Assembly (NCBI GenBank): GCA_938038975.1
Contig: CALHVP010000146.1
Location: forward strand, 1 to 56,362
DNA: 56,362 nucleotides
Reading direction: 5' to 3'
Source: an uncultured Maribacter sp.
Lineage (GTDB): Bacteria; Bacteroidota; Bacteroidia; Flavobacteriales; Flavobacteriaceae
The position numbers were made by a program, and so were the translations under genes. The notes beneath the pieces are model-generated. The model saw only the letters and a program-made list of their open reading frames with translations, had not been told where the DNA came from and made no database searches. The first letter of the stretch is position 1. The number at the start of each line of letters is the position of its first letter. Shown in pieces: positions 7,663 to 16,893 of this stretch.

Positions 7663-7791
7663 ATGGGCAGAGGAGATAAAAAATCAAGAAAAGGAAAAAT
7701 AGCTAACAGTAGCTATGGAGCTAGAAGGCCAAAAAAAATTAAAAAACGTCCTACTGTGGAAGAAAAAATAAAAGTGGGTAAAAAGAAATAG
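7663..7791 (+). CDS. 30S ribosomal protein THX
   Basis: This 42-residue, strongly basic protein begins MGRGDKKSRKGKIANSSYG and ends in a KVGKKK tail. That is the form of the Bacteroidota bTHX (Thx/S31e-like) small-subunit protein, which packs against 16S rRNA in the head of the 30S particle. It contains almost no acidic residues apart from a VEEK stretch. The gene is monocistronic, with a palindrome upstream and a symmetric terminator covering its stop codon. Confidence 0.85.
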   Translation: MGRGDKKSRKGKIANSSYGARRPKKIKKRPTVEEKIKVGKKK

Positions 7792-7808
7792 ATTAAGTCT
7801 TAATCTAT
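7788..7808. terminator. palindromic stop/terminator shared by convergent genes
   Basis: TAGATTAAG-T-CTTAATCTA (7789-7807), extended by one more A/T pair, contains both the TAG of THX (7789-7791) and the reverse-strand TAA of the convergent lipoprotein gene (7800-7802). The stem is AT-rich with a tight loop, so its strength as a terminator is uncertain. Confidence 0.4.
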
Positions 7809-8162
7809 CTTAAATTTTAAGTTTAACTGATTTGCTTCATCTAAAGAAAGCTCATAGGTATAAAAACCAATAGGTAAGGAGTCTGTAAATGCTGTTTCCG
7901 ATGTATATGAAAACGAAGTAGAATCTGCCATTATAGTTAAAGACATTTCCTCAAAAGCTTCTCCATATTCCAAATAGTTAGAAAAATCACCTGCGGCAAT
8001 ATTCTCGTAAACAGTATCGGCACCAGCAACACGAACTTCTTGAAATAATATCTTGGTACTATTTTGAATACGGATGTTTACTGTAGTAATATCATCATCC
8101 CTATCTGTGCAAGCTACTGTTGTAATTACCGCTAAAATTATTAGAATAAAATACCGTTTCAT
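7800..8162 (-). CDS. small lipoprotein, unknown function
   Basis: This 120-residue protein has a signal peptide and lipobox TTVAC (Cys18), followed by an acidic TDRDDD spacer typical of surface-exposed Bacteroidota lipoproteins. The rest looks like a single beta-sandwich domain (VNIRIQNSTKILFQEVRV ... GFYTYELSLD). It resembles the general pattern of small cell-surface beta domains such as DUF4397, but I cannot assign it. The gene stands downstream of yaaA on the same strand, 57 bp away. Confidence 0.6.
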   Translation of the reverse strand: MKRYFILIILAVITTVACTDRDDDITTVNIRIQNSTKILFQEVRVAGADTVYENIAAGDFSNYLEYGEAFEEMSLTIMADSTSFSYTSETAFTDSLPIGFYTYELSLDEANQLNLKFKID

Positions 8163-8219
8163 ACTATCGTCTTTTTATCAAATCCTATACTTAAAGAACG
8201 ATACTAAGAAGATAATATT

Positions 8220-8981
8220 TTATCGAATAAAAACAGGTTCGTTTTCTTTAGTGGTGTGCTCTTTGCTAAATTGATAATCGTCTAAATTAAAACCTTTGAT
8301 GTCATCTAAACTTTTAGCATCAGCATCTATGATATAACGAACCATAGAACCTCTAGCTTTTTTGGCATAAAAGCTAATAATTTTCAGCTTGTCATTCTTC
8401 CAATCTTTAAAGATTGGTGTAATTACAGGAGCCTTTAATTCCTTTACATCTATAGACCCAAAATATTCATTACTTGCTAGGTTAACAAATAGCTCCCCAT
8501 CCTGAAGTTCAGCGTTTAGATGTGCTGTGATATTTTTCTTCCAAAACTCATATAGGTTTTTGTTTTTACCAATAGGTAATGTAGTTCCCATTTCTAAGCG
8601 GTAAGGCTGCATTAAATCTAAAGGCCTAAGTATGCCATAAAGACCAGAAAGTATACGTAAGCTATCTTGTAAGCTATCTAGTTGTTTCTCCTTAAGGGTA
8701 AACGCGTCTAGCCCTTGGTAAACATCGCCGTTAAAAGCAAATACGGCGGGTCTTGCATTTTCTGTAGTAAAGGGAACTGAGAAATTTTGGTTTCGCTCCC
8801 AATTTAACTGCGCTAGATTATCTGAAATAGACATAAGACTAGACAATGCTTTGGGTTTTTTCTTAGCCAGTACTTTGTTTAGTTTTTGTGCAGACTCCAA
8901 GAACACAGGTTCCGTAAATTTTTTAGTAGGAATAGGCGTTTCGTAATCCAATGATTTCGCAGGCGATATTACAATCTTCAT
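8220..8981 (-). CDS. yaaA: peroxide stress protein YaaA (UPF0246)
   Basis: The 253-residue protein begins with the diagnostic [13 protein letters not shown] and keeps the family motifs [15 protein letters not shown]-like (here [18 protein letters not shown]), [25 protein letters not shown], and NLASNEYF. YaaA family proteins bind DNA and lower free intracellular iron during hydrogen peroxide stress in E. coli. The length is usual. The gene appears monocistronic, with a 94-bp gap to rluD upstream. Confidence 0.92.
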   Translation of the reverse strand: MKIVISPAKSLDYETPIPTKKFTEPVFLESAQKLNKVLAKKKPKALSSLMSISDNLAQLNWERNQNFSVPFTTENARPAVFAFNGDVYQGLDAFTLKEKQLDSLQDSLRILSGLYGILRPLDLMQPYRLEMGTTLPIGKNKNLYEFWKKNITAHLNAELQDGELFVNLASNEYFGSIDVKELKAPVITPIFKDWKNDKLKIISFYAKKARGSMVRYIIDADAKSLDDIKGFNLDDYQFSKEHTTKENEPVFIR

Positions 8982-9075
8982 AAAACGTTCTTTTAACGAA
9001 CTTTAAAAATAAAAAGGAATTTACGGATTACCTATAGCCTATGACAAAGAGTTTCTATACAACTATTACCTGAAA

Positions 9076-10107
9076 CTATACCTCCGTACTGTTATGACTA
9101 TAATTACGCCATTTTACTATACATTGTTCCATATCTGCAGGGATATCAGAATTAAACGACATTGATTTTCCTGTAACTGGGTGCACAAAACCAAGTGTTT
9201 TTGCATGTAAGGCTTGTCTTGGTAATACCTTAAAAGCATTGTCTACAAACTGTTTGTATTTTGTAAACGTAGTACCCTTTAAAATACGTTCGCCGCCATA
9301 ACGCTCATCATTAAACAGGGTATGCCCTATATGCTTCATGTGCACGCGTATTTGATGTGTTCTTCCTGTTTCTAATTTACAAGATACAAGGGTTACATAA
9401 CCCAAACGTTCTAAAACTTTATAATGGGTAACAGCATCTTTACCATCTTCACCATCTGGAAAAACATGCATCTGCAACCTATTCTTAGGATGTCTACCCA
9501 CATGACCTGTGATGGTACCTTCATCTTCCGTTACATTTCCCCAAACCAAGGCAACATACTCACGTTCCGATGTTTTGTCAAAAAATTGCTTGGATAAATG
9601 TGTCATTGCAGCTTCCGTTTTGGCAACTACCAAAAGTCCAGATGTATCTTTATCTATTCTATGAACTAATCCCGGGCGCTCATTACTATTTGCTGGTAAA
9701 TTATCCGTATGAAATATAAGTGCATTTATTAAGGTTCCGCTATAGTTTCCATGACCAGGATGAACAACCATCCCTGCTGGTTTATTTACAACAAGAAGTA
9801 CATCATCTTCATAAACAATGTCTAAAGGAATATCTTCTGGAACTAATAAAAATTCATGTGGCGGGTGCTCGAACATGACGCGTATTTCATCAGCAGCCTT
9901 AACCTTGTAATTAGATTTTACGATAGTACCATTAACCCAAACGTTACCGTTTTTGGCGGCTTGCTGAATTTTGTTACGAGTAGCATTTTCGATAAAATTC
10001 ATTAAAAACTTATCTACTCTTAAAGGCTCTTGACCTTGAGAAGCGATTACCCTGTGATGCTCAAAAAGTTCGCTATCGTCGGGTTCTTGATTTGTATGTA
10101 CTTCCAT
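9076..10107 (-). CDS. rluD: 23S rRNA pseudouridine synthase, RluD type
   Basis: An N-terminal S4 RNA-binding domain (residues 28-90: LRVDKFLMNF ... VWVNGTIVKSNYKVKAADEI) is followed by the RluA/RluD catalytic domain. The catalytic Asp152 lies in the HRIDKDTSG motif; the KPAGMVVHPGHGNYSGTL and GRTHQIRVHMKHIGHTL motifs are also present. RluD converts uridines in helix 69 of 23S rRNA to pseudouridine. The 343-residue length matches. It starts 2 bp after the PASTA gene stop and is therefore cotranscribed with it. Confidence 0.92.
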   Translation of the reverse strand: MEVHTNQEPDDSELFEHHRVIASQGQEPLRVDKFLMNFIENATRNKIQQAAKNGNVWVNGTIVKSNYKVKAADEIRVMFEHPPHEFLLVPEDIPLDIVYEDDVLLVVNKPAGMVVHPGHGNYSGTLINALIFHTDNLPANSNERPGLVHRIDKDTSGLLVVAKTEAAMTHLSKQFFDKTSEREYVALVWGNVTEDEGTITGHVGRHPKNRLQMHVFPDGEDGKDAVTHYKVLERLGYVTLVSCKLETGRTHQIRVHMKHIGHTLFNDERYGGERILKGTTFTKYKQFVDNAFKVLPRQALHAKTLGFVHPVTGKSMSFNSDIPADMEQCIVKWRNYSHNSTEV

Positions 10108-10109
10108 AA

Positions 10110-10697
10110 TTAATCGGAGTCGGCCTTTATTATTGCCCTACTGGTAATAGAACCATTACCACAGATGAGCTCTACTTTAGAAGTTCTAGGTAGCTTATCC
10201 CCTGGTTTTACATATTTACCCTTAAACTTAATTTCGTACACCATGTCCTTACCTAGCTCGTCTACATACGTTACGCGTTGCACATCTAAACCTACTGCTT
10301 TTAACATGGAAGTTGCGTTTCTCTTAGTTACTTGCTTTATATTAGGAATGGTCACTTTCTTATAACCAGAAGGGTTAACTGTAAAATAAATTTTTCTATT
10401 TGTTTTTACTTTGGTTCCTGCCAAAGGATCCTGCTCTATAATAGAGAATCTAGGATAATCTGGATTAAAACTGGCAGAATCTAAAACCTCATATCTAAGT
10501 CCTGCATCCTCAACAGATTTGCGCATTTCCATAACGGACAATTTCGAAAAATCTGGCACCTCTACAAACTCGCCATGATTGGTGGTACTTTTTAACCAAC
10601 CTAAGGTAACAAACACCAAAACAACTATAACAACAAGTGCTAGACCTAGTTGAATCAAAAATGACTTACTTTTTAAAAAATTTATAAAATTTCTCAT
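10110..10697 (-). CDS. PASTA domain membrane protein
   Basis: The 195-residue protein has a short cytoplasmic tail, one membrane helix (about residues 14-38, IQLGLALVVIVVLVFVTLGWL) and two extracytoplasmic PASTA domains. These are about residues 43-112 (VPDFSKLSVMEMRKSVEDAGL ... TVNPS) and 115-184 (VTIPNIKQVTKRNATSMLKAVGL). PASTA domains bind peptidoglycan fragments or penicillin-binding proteins. No kinase domain is attached. The link with rluD 2 bp downstream and the divergent ddl gene (D-Ala-D-Ala ligase) suggests a cell-wall setting. Confidence 0.85.
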   Translation of the reverse strand: MRNFINFLKSKSFLIQLGLALVVIVVLVFVTLGWLKSTTNHGEFVEVPDFSKLSVMEMRKSVEDAGLRYEVLDSASFNPDYPRFSIIEQDPLAGTKVKTNRKIYFTVNPSGYKKVTIPNIKQVTKRNATSMLKAVGLDVQRVTYVDELGKDMVYEIKFKGKYVKPGDKLPRTSKVELICGNGSITSRAIIKADSD

Positions 10698-10922
10698 GTT
10701 GTTATTTAATCCTCCAAAGATAATAAATGCCAGTACAACAAAATGATTACTTTGTACTTCTTATATAACTGTTCTAAAACTAAAGTAAACTACCTCGAGG
10801 AAGGGCCACGACGCATTGTAGGAAAACGACTTTAAAACTTCGAGGCAAGCCTTAGAGCATTTAAATCTCGATTATCAAGTAAATTGAATAAGCTTGCCCT
10901 TTTTTCTTTGTTAGGAATAGCA

Positions 10923-10930
10923 CATCTTTG
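10923..10930 (+). promoter_or_regulatory. candidate -7 element of ddl
   Basis: CATCTTTG differs from the Bacteroidota -7 consensus TAnnTTTG at one position and lies 29 bp upstream of the ddl start. The nearest upstream TTG elements are at unfavourable spacing, so the call is tentative. Confidence 0.3.
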
Positions 10931-10959
10931 TAGTAGCAATAATCCCTTTAGTTTTTAAT

Positions 10960-11934
10960 ATGAAGAAAAAGATAGCTATAATCATGGGAGGCTATTCCAG
11001 TGAATATAAAATTTCTCTACAAAGCGGAAACGTAGTGTATTCCTACTTGAACAAGGATAAGTTTGATTTGTACAGAATTCATATCCTTAAAGATAAATGG
11101 GTTTATGTGGATGAAAATGATTTGGAACACCCCGTAAATAAAGCCGATTTTTCAATAGCTATTGACGAGAACAAAATAAATTTTGACTGTGTATTTAATG
11201 CTATTCACGGTACTCCAGGAGAAGATGGTTTAATGCATGCTTACTTTGAGTTACTAAACATTACACACACGTCATGTGGTTTTTACCAAGCGGCGCTTAC
11301 CTTTAACAAAAGAGATTTACTTAGTGTTTTAAAGCCTTACGGTGTAAAATCAGCTGCTTCTTATTACTTAAACAAAGGAGATGAGATTAACGAAGATAGT
11401 ATCATTGCAAAAGTAAAACTGCCTTGTTTTGTAAAAGCAAATAAATCTGGTAGTAGCTATGGTATTACCAAAGTTCATAAGAAGGAGGATTTAAAACATG
11501 CAATAGAAGTTGCCTATAAAGAGGATGACGAAATTATTATTGAAAGTTTTTTAAAAGGAACAGAAGTATCTGTTGGTGTACTCAAATTTAATGGAAAAAC
11601 AACTGTTCTTCCCATAACTGAAATTGTTACCGAGAATGACTTTTTTGACTATGAGGCAAAATACGAAGGTAAATCTCAAGAAATAACCCCTGCAAGAATA
11701 TCCAAAATACAGGAGGAAAAAGTTAGCTATTGGGCCAAAACTATTTATGATGTACTCAAGATGACCGGGTTTTCTAGGAGTGAATTCATTTTCATAGCCG
11801 ATGAACCTTATTTATTGGAAGTAAATACCACACCAGGACTTACTACAAAAAGTATCTTACCACAACAAGCAGCGGTTGCAGGGATAGATTTACCAACTCT
11901 TTTTGAAAACGCCATTACGGAGGTCTTGTCTTAA
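10960..11934 (+). CDS. ddl: D-alanine--D-alanine ligase
   Basis: This 324-residue ATP-grasp enzyme joins two D-alanines for peptidoglycan precursor synthesis in the cytoplasm. Visible family features are the N-terminal IIMGGYSSEYKISLQSG loop, FNAIHGTPGEDGLMHAYFE, the ATP-grasp core CFVKANKSGSSYGITKV, and the metal-binding end FLLEVNTTPGLT-type motif (here YLLEVNTTPGLTTKS). It is followed after 33 bp by coaD and probably shares its transcript. The divergent PASTA gene shares the upstream region. Confidence 0.95.
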   Translation: MKKKIAIIMGGYSSEYKISLQSGNVVYSYLNKDKFDLYRIHILKDKWVYVDENDLEHPVNKADFSIAIDENKINFDCVFNAIHGTPGEDGLMHAYFELLNITHTSCGFYQAALTFNKRDLLSVLKPYGVKSAASYYLNKGDEINEDSIIAKVKLPCFVKANKSGSSYGITKVHKKEDLKHAIEVAYKEDDEIIIESFLKGTEVSVGVLKFNGKTTVLPITEIVTENDFFDYEAKYEGKSQEITPARISKIQEEKVSYWAKTIYDVLKMTGFSRSEFIFIADEPYLLEVNTTPGLTTKSILPQQAAVAGIDLPTLFENAITEVLS

Positions 11935-11967
11935 AAATACTTATATTTAACCATACTACAACTTACT

Positions 11968-12426
11968 ATGAGACGTGCAATTTTCCCTGGATCATTTGAC
12001 CCATTAACCTTAGGCCATTATGACATCATCATGCGAGGCATTACCGTTTTTGATGAGCTTATTATTGCAATAGGGAAAAATGCTGATAAGAATTATATGT
12101 TCTCTCTAGAAGAAAGAATGCAATTCATCACTGAAGCGTTTAAGAATGAAAAACAAATTAAGGTCTTAACCTATGAAGGTTTGACTGTAGATTTCTGTAA
12201 AAAAATAGATGCAAATTATATTCTAAGAGGCCTAAGAAATCCTGGTGATTTTGAATTTGAAAAGGCCATTGCACATACCAACCGTAAATTATCAGAAATA
12301 GAAACTGTTTTTTTACTTACCTCATCTGGCAAATCCTACATTAGTTCTTCTATTGTAAGAGATGTCATTAGAAACGGAGGAGATTATACCGGCTTAGTTC
12401 CAGACTCTGTTAGGGTTAGTAAATAG
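11968..12426 (+). CDS. coaD: phosphopantetheine adenylyltransferase
   Basis: CoaD adenylylates 4'-phosphopantetheine in coenzyme A synthesis. The nucleotidyltransferase motif TxGH is at residues 14-17 within FPGSFDPLTLGHYDI, the RGLRNPGDFEFE substrate loop is intact, and the ISSSIVRDVIR signature lies near the C terminus. The length of 152 residues is standard. It is downstream of ddl in a probable two-gene operon. Confidence 0.95.
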   Translation: MRRAIFPGSFDPLTLGHYDIIMRGITVFDELIIAIGKNADKNYMFSLEERMQFITEAFKNEKQIKVLTYEGLTVDFCKKIDANYILRGLRNPGDFEFEKAIAHTNRKLSEIETVFLLTSSGKSYISSSIVRDVIRNGGDYTGLVPDSVRVSK

Positions 12427-12809
12427 TGGAAGTGCTAATTTTGAATTACTAACTGTTACTTCTTGCAGTTGTTTTACAGCTTCGTTCACCAAAAGAATTA
12501 CGTATTAATAAAGTCTCTTATTTCTCATTTATTCTTAAATCTTGATAAAAGATTTTGTTTGTCTTACAAACTCTTATAATCCTAATATTAAATAGCTAAT
12601 TTTCTTACGAAAAAATTAAGCTTACACTACAATGCTAAAAATAGCTACTGTTAATTCTGTAAGAAACTAAAGTAAATTTAGCAAGTTAAGCCTGCTTATT
12701 CCTAGGCATAAACACTGTTTAGTAAAAGTTACCACAAGTATTAGCTAGTTCACAACAAAAATTTATAATATTCATAAATCTGAACAAACTTGTAAGAAAA
12801 TACATCGTA
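12427..12809. other. AT-rich intergenic region, no gene seen
   Basis: No open frame with coding character is present. Weak symmetries occur, for example GCTAATTTT facing AAAATTAAGC at about 12596-12621. There is no clear terminator for coaD and no clear -7/-33 pair for the kinase gene. The region is probably the kinase promoter plus untranslated leader. Confidence 0.4.
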
Positions 12810-14651
12810 ATGTTGAAAGACAACAAAACTATACCAACTTCATTCTTGATCAAACAACTACCAATAGCTACGCTATTTGTAGACAAGAAGTTTAAGGTAG
12901 TTTACGCATCCGACAAGTTATTGTCATTATTCTGTGATGATAGAATAAACATGGTGGGAGAAAGTCTTTTTACAATTTTTCCAGAACTAGATTTAAAATG
13001 GAAAGAAGTCTTGAAAGAATGTCTTAATGGAAAAGCTAGTCCAATGGGAGTTCAAGGTTTCTTAGATACCTCTGGGAGGGAGAAATTTTATGAATGGTTT
13101 AATGCCAGTTGGTATGATTCTGATGAAAATATTATTGGGGCAATTATTCAAATAAATGATATAAGCTCAGCCATAGAAAGTGATGCTGCTTTGGATAAAG
13201 CCAATATTTTATTAAAACAACAATCTGAGCTTTCCAAAATAGGTATATGGGAATATGATATACAAAGGAATACTGTAGATTGGTGTCCAATGACAAAAAA
13301 TATCCATGAAGTCCCGCTGGATTACAAACCAAATATAGAAACAACTATTGAGTACTACAAGGAAGGTCATTGCAGAAATGCTATATCTATGGCTGTTTTT
13401 GAAGCTACAGATAAAGGTATACCGTGGAGTTTAAAACTACAGATAGTGACTGCTAAGGGTAACGAAAAATGGATTTTGGCCGCTGGGAAACCCATTTTTG
13501 AAAAAGGAAAAATAGTTCGGATAATGGGAACTTTTCAAGATGTAACCAATCAGGTTGTCTCAGAAATAAAAACAAAAGAAAACGAAAAATTACTAAAAAC
13601 ATTAGTTGACCACTTACCGCTTAATGTATTTATAAAGGATAGAGATTCAAGAAAAATTCTTGTAAACAAATCTGAATGTGACTATCTAGGCGTAACAGAT
13701 GCTAACGAATTATTAGGCAAGACAGATTTTGATATATATCCTTTTGAGACCGCTAAAATTTCTAGAGACGAGGACTTAAGGGTAATGGATTCATTAAAAC
13801 CAATTCTTAGTCAAGAATCTATTAGTATAAAACATGATGGTACGGAAACTGCTTTTCTAAGTTCTAAGATTCCACTATTGGATGAAAATGGAATGGCTAG
13901 TGGCTTGGTAGGTATTAGTTTAGACATAACTAACATTAAGCAGAAAGAAAGAGAATTACGTAACCTCATAAACGTTACGTCTTTACAGAATAAAAAACTC
14001 ATTAATTTTGCACATATTGTTTCGCATAATCTACGATCACATAGTGCTAACTTTTCTATGTTGTTAGATTTTTTAGGAAACGAAAAAGACGAGCAAGAAA
14101 AAGAAAAAATTGTTGGTATGCTTACAGAAGCGTCTGACAATCTTCTAGAGACCTTAGAAAATTTAAATGAAGTAGTTACACTAAGTACAAATACAGAATC
14201 CGAAAAGGAGAAGTTGAATTTACACAAGAAAATAACTACTATTCAACAAAGTCTAACCGGTCTTATTGAGAGTAATAAGTTGAAAATTGTAAACAACGTT
14301 GAAAAGGAAGTAAATATTAATATAGTTCCTGCGTACTTAGATAGTATACTAATGAACTTTATTACAAATGGTGTTAAATACCAACATCCAGATAGAGAGC
14401 CTGTACTTAATTTCAACACATATAAACAGGGTGATTATACGGTGCTAAACATAGAGGATAACGGTCTAGGTATAGATCTTAAAAAGTACGGTAGTAAATT
14501 ATTTGGAATGTATAAAACATTTCATACCAATAAAGATTCTAGAGGTATTGGATTATATATCACTAAAAATCAGGTGGAATCTATGCATGGAAAAATAGAA
14601 GTAGAAAGTAAAGTAGGAGAAGGAACCAAATTCAAGATATTTTTTAAATGA
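12810..14651 (+). CDS. soluble multi-PAS sensor histidine kinase
   Basis: The 613-residue protein has no signal peptide or membrane helix, so it senses in the cytoplasm. Three PAS domains are seen at about residues 12-120, 139-250 and 258-375 (the last with VFIKDRDSRKILVNKSECDYLG). A HisKA-like helix follows with His406 in HIVSHNLRSH, then a HATPase domain with N box NFITNGVKYQHP, G1 box EDNGLGID and G2 box SRGIGLYITKNQVE. It overlaps the response regulator gene by 4 bp (ATGA), so the two form a translationally coupled pair. The signal is unknown; PAS cofactors cannot be read from sequence alone. Confidence 0.9.
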   Translation: MLKDNKTIPTSFLIKQLPIATLFVDKKFKVVYASDKLLSLFCDDRINMVGESLFTIFPELDLKWKEVLKECLNGKASPMGVQGFLDTSGREKFYEWFNASWYDSDENIIGAIIQINDISSAIESDAALDKANILLKQQSELSKIGIWEYDIQRNTVDWCPMTKNIHEVPLDYKPNIETTIEYYKEGHCRNAISMAVFEATDKGIPWSLKLQIVTAKGNEKWILAAGKPIFEKGKIVRIMGTFQDVTNQVVSEIKTKENEKLLKTLVDHLPLNVFIKDRDSRKILVNKSECDYLGVTDANELLGKTDFDIYPFETAKISRDEDLRVMDSLKPILSQESISIKHDGTETAFLSSKIPLLDENGMASGLVGISLDITNIKQKERELRNLINVTSLQNKKLINFAHIVSHNLRSHSANFSMLLDFLGNEKDEQEKEKIVGMLTEASDNLLETLENLNEVVTLSTNTESEKEKLNLHKKITTIQQSLTGLIESNKLKIVNNVEKEVNINIVPAYLDSILMNFITNGVKYQHPDREPVLNFNTYKQGDYTVLNIEDNGLGIDLKKYGSKLFGMYKTFHTNKDSRGIGLYITKNQVESMHGKIEVESKVGEGTKFKIFFK

Positions 14652-15052
14652 GAAAAATAAATTTCATCAGCATTGTAGATGATGATCCCATCATGGTATT
14701 TGGCATAAAAAAAATGCTTCATACCACTGTGGAATGCGAAATAGTAGAATCCTACAAAAATGGAAAACTCGCTATTGAAAATATTAAAACCAGTATAAAG
14801 GAGCAACGAACCTTACCTGAAATAATATTTTTAGACATTAATATGCCTATCATGGACGGTTGGCAATTTTTAGAAGAATTCATCACGCTGCCAATTCCGC
14901 AAAAAGTAAAAATAAATATTGTAACCTCATCTATAGATCCATATGATTTAAAGCAATGGGAATCTTATAGTAAAAAAACACATCATGTTATTACCTTTAA
15001 TAACAAACCTATTAAAAGACATGAAATAGAGGAGATTACCAAAGTAGCATAA
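14648..15052 (+). CDS. single-domain response regulator
   Basis: This 134-residue receiver domain carries the acidic pocket D11-D13 (IVDDDP), the phosphorylated Asp63 in IIFLDINMPIMDGW, the conserved Thr/Ser region (NIVTSSIDPYD) and a C-terminal Lys in FNNKPIKR. There is no output domain, so it works through protein contact, as in phosphorelays or CheY-like signalling. It overlaps the upstream PAS kinase by 4 bp, which is its obvious partner. The M14 peptidase gene follows 78 bp later. Confidence 0.9.
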   Translation: MRKINFISIVDDDPIMVFGIKKMLHTTVECEIVESYKNGKLAIENIKTSIKEQRTLPEIIFLDINMPIMDGWQFLEEFITLPIPQKVKINIVTSSIDPYDLKQWESYSKKTHHVITFNNKPIKRHEIEEITKVA

Positions 15053-15130
15053 GGCTTTCATACACTACTACTTTTAATTACTTTTACAGGATAAATGTTA
15101 GAAAACTATCTAACAATTAAACTGTTACAC

Positions 15131-16876
15131 ATGAGATTTCTCTTCTTATTTCTTTTGGCTTTTATCTTTTCCTGCGAGCAAAAACCAGAAAATATTGCTA
15201 TTGATTTTCCTACCCAATTTGAGTCATCTAACGGCTTAGAAACAGCTACTTATGACGAAGTTTTGGCGTTTTATATAAAATTAGCCAAAGAATTTCCAGA
15301 AATAAATATACAAACTATTGGTAATACCGATAGTGACAAACCGCTGCATATAGTCACTTTTAATACAGATGGAGATTTCAATTTCAAAAAAATTAGAGAA
15401 GATAAGAGAATAATACTAATCAATAACGGAATTCATCCAGGAGAAAGTGATGGTATTGATGCTACAATGCTCCTATTTAGAGATGTAGCCAGTGGCAAAC
15501 TAAAAGCACCTAAAAAAACGGTGTTAGTTACTATTCCTGTTTATAATATTGGAGGTGCTCTTAATAGAAATAATGGAACCAGAGCAAACCAAAACGGACC
15601 AGTTTCTTATGGGTTTAGAGGGAACGCACGTAATTATGATTTGAATAGAGATTTCATAAAAAGTGATACTAAAAATGCACGAACTTTTGCAGAAATATAT
15701 CATTTAGTACAACCAGATGTTTTCATAGATAATCATGTAAGTAACGGAGCAGATTACCAATACACCCTTACACATCTTTTTACACAACACAATAAACTAG
15801 GTGGCAAACTTGGTCATTATATACACGATTCGCTTATGCCTGCCCTACAGGATTCATTACGTATTGAAAAATGGGATATTACACCCTATGTAAATGTATT
15901 TAATAAGCCCCCAGAAACAGGGTTTTCACAATTTTTAGATAACCCTAGGTACTCTACAGGATATACTACACTATGGAATACACTTGGTATGATGGTAGAA
16001 ACACACATGTTAAAGCCATATAAGGATAGAGTTGAGGGCACCTATATGCTTATGAATAAGATGATAGGAATTGTTGAGAAAGATGGTGATCAGATTACAA
16101 CACTGAGAAAAAATGCGTTCGCTAAAAATGAAACTCAAACCTATTATCCAATAAATTGGAAAGTGGATACAACTAGAAGTTCTAAACTTAATTTTAAAGG
16201 ATTTAAAGCAGACACTATTCTGAGCGAAATTACAGGGGTAAATAGACTTAAGTTTAATACAGACCTGCCTTTTACCAAAGAAGTAATATATCAAGATTAC
16301 TATAAACCTACAGACTCTGTTAGTGTTCCTGAGGCCTACGTAATTGGCAAACAATGGACATCTGCCATTGACTTGCTACGCTTAAATAATATAGAATTCA
16401 CTTTATTTAAAAAAGATACCATTTTAAGTGTAGAAACCTATAGGATAGAAGATTACAAAACATCAACAAGACCTTATGAAGGCCATTACTTGCACTACGC
16501 AACCAATGTTTCAAGCAAAATAACCAAAGAAAAAATTACTGCTGGAGATGTACGTGTACCTACTAATCAACCTGGTTTTAGATACCTCTTAGAAACCTTA
16601 GAACCGAAGGCAGTAGATTCTTTCTTCAATTGGAATTTCTTCGATACAATCCTTCAACAGAAAGAAGGGTTTTCACCTTATGTTTTTGAAGATACTGCCT
16701 TAAAGATGTTACAACAAGATACGTTACTCAGGAATGAATTTAATAGAAAAAAAGAACAAGACGAAGCATTCTCCAAGAATTGGTACGCTCAATTAAATTG
16801 GCTTTTTGAACGCTCTGAGCATTATGAAAACGCTCACCTTAAATATCCTGTGTATAGATTACCTAAAACAGAATAG
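15131..16876 (+). CDS. M14 family zinc carboxypeptidase lipoprotein
   Basis: I place the start at ATG 15131, which gives a lipoprotein signal peptide MRFLFLFLLAFIFSCEQ. The upstream in-frame Met at 15095 adds 12 unlikely residues before it. The M14 metallocarboxypeptidase zinc ligands are visible as HPGES (H and E) and a later His in IDNHVSNGADYQYT. The DLNRDFIK stretch and the catalytic Glu region MMVETHMLKPY follow. The C-terminal 250 residues form an extra domain of unknown role. It probably trims peptides at the cell surface or in the periplasm. It is convergent with the NUDIX gene. Confidence 0.85.
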   Translation: MRFLFLFLLAFIFSCEQKPENIAIDFPTQFESSNGLETATYDEVLAFYIKLAKEFPEINIQTIGNTDSDKPLHIVTFNTDGDFNFKKIREDKRIILINNGIHPGESDGIDATMLLFRDVASGKLKAPKKTVLVTIPVYNIGGALNRNNGTRANQNGPVSYGFRGNARNYDLNRDFIKSDTKNARTFAEIYHLVQPDVFIDNHVSNGADYQYTLTHLFTQHNKLGGKLGHYIHDSLMPALQDSLRIEKWDITPYVNVFNKPPETGFSQFLDNPRYSTGYTTLWNTLGMMVETHMLKPYKDRVEGTYMLMNKMIGIVEKDGDQITTLRKNAFAKNETQTYYPINWKVDTTRSSKLNFKGFKADTILSEITGVNRLKFNTDLPFTKEVIYQDYYKPTDSVSVPEAYVIGKQWTSAIDLLRLNNIEFTLFKKDTILSVETYRIEDYKTSTRPYEGHYLHYATNVSSKITKEKITAGDVRVPTNQPGFRYLLETLEPKAVDSFFNWNFFDTILQQKEGFSPYVFEDTALKMLQQDTLLRNEFNRKKEQDEAFSKNWYAQLNWLFERSEHYENAHLKYPVYRLPKTE

Positions 16877-16893
16877 CTGCCATTTAAAAGCTC

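Noticed and set aside
12427-12809. Riboswitch or small RNA in the gap before the PAS kinase
   Set aside because: Only weak symmetries are seen and no known riboswitch core could be recognised.
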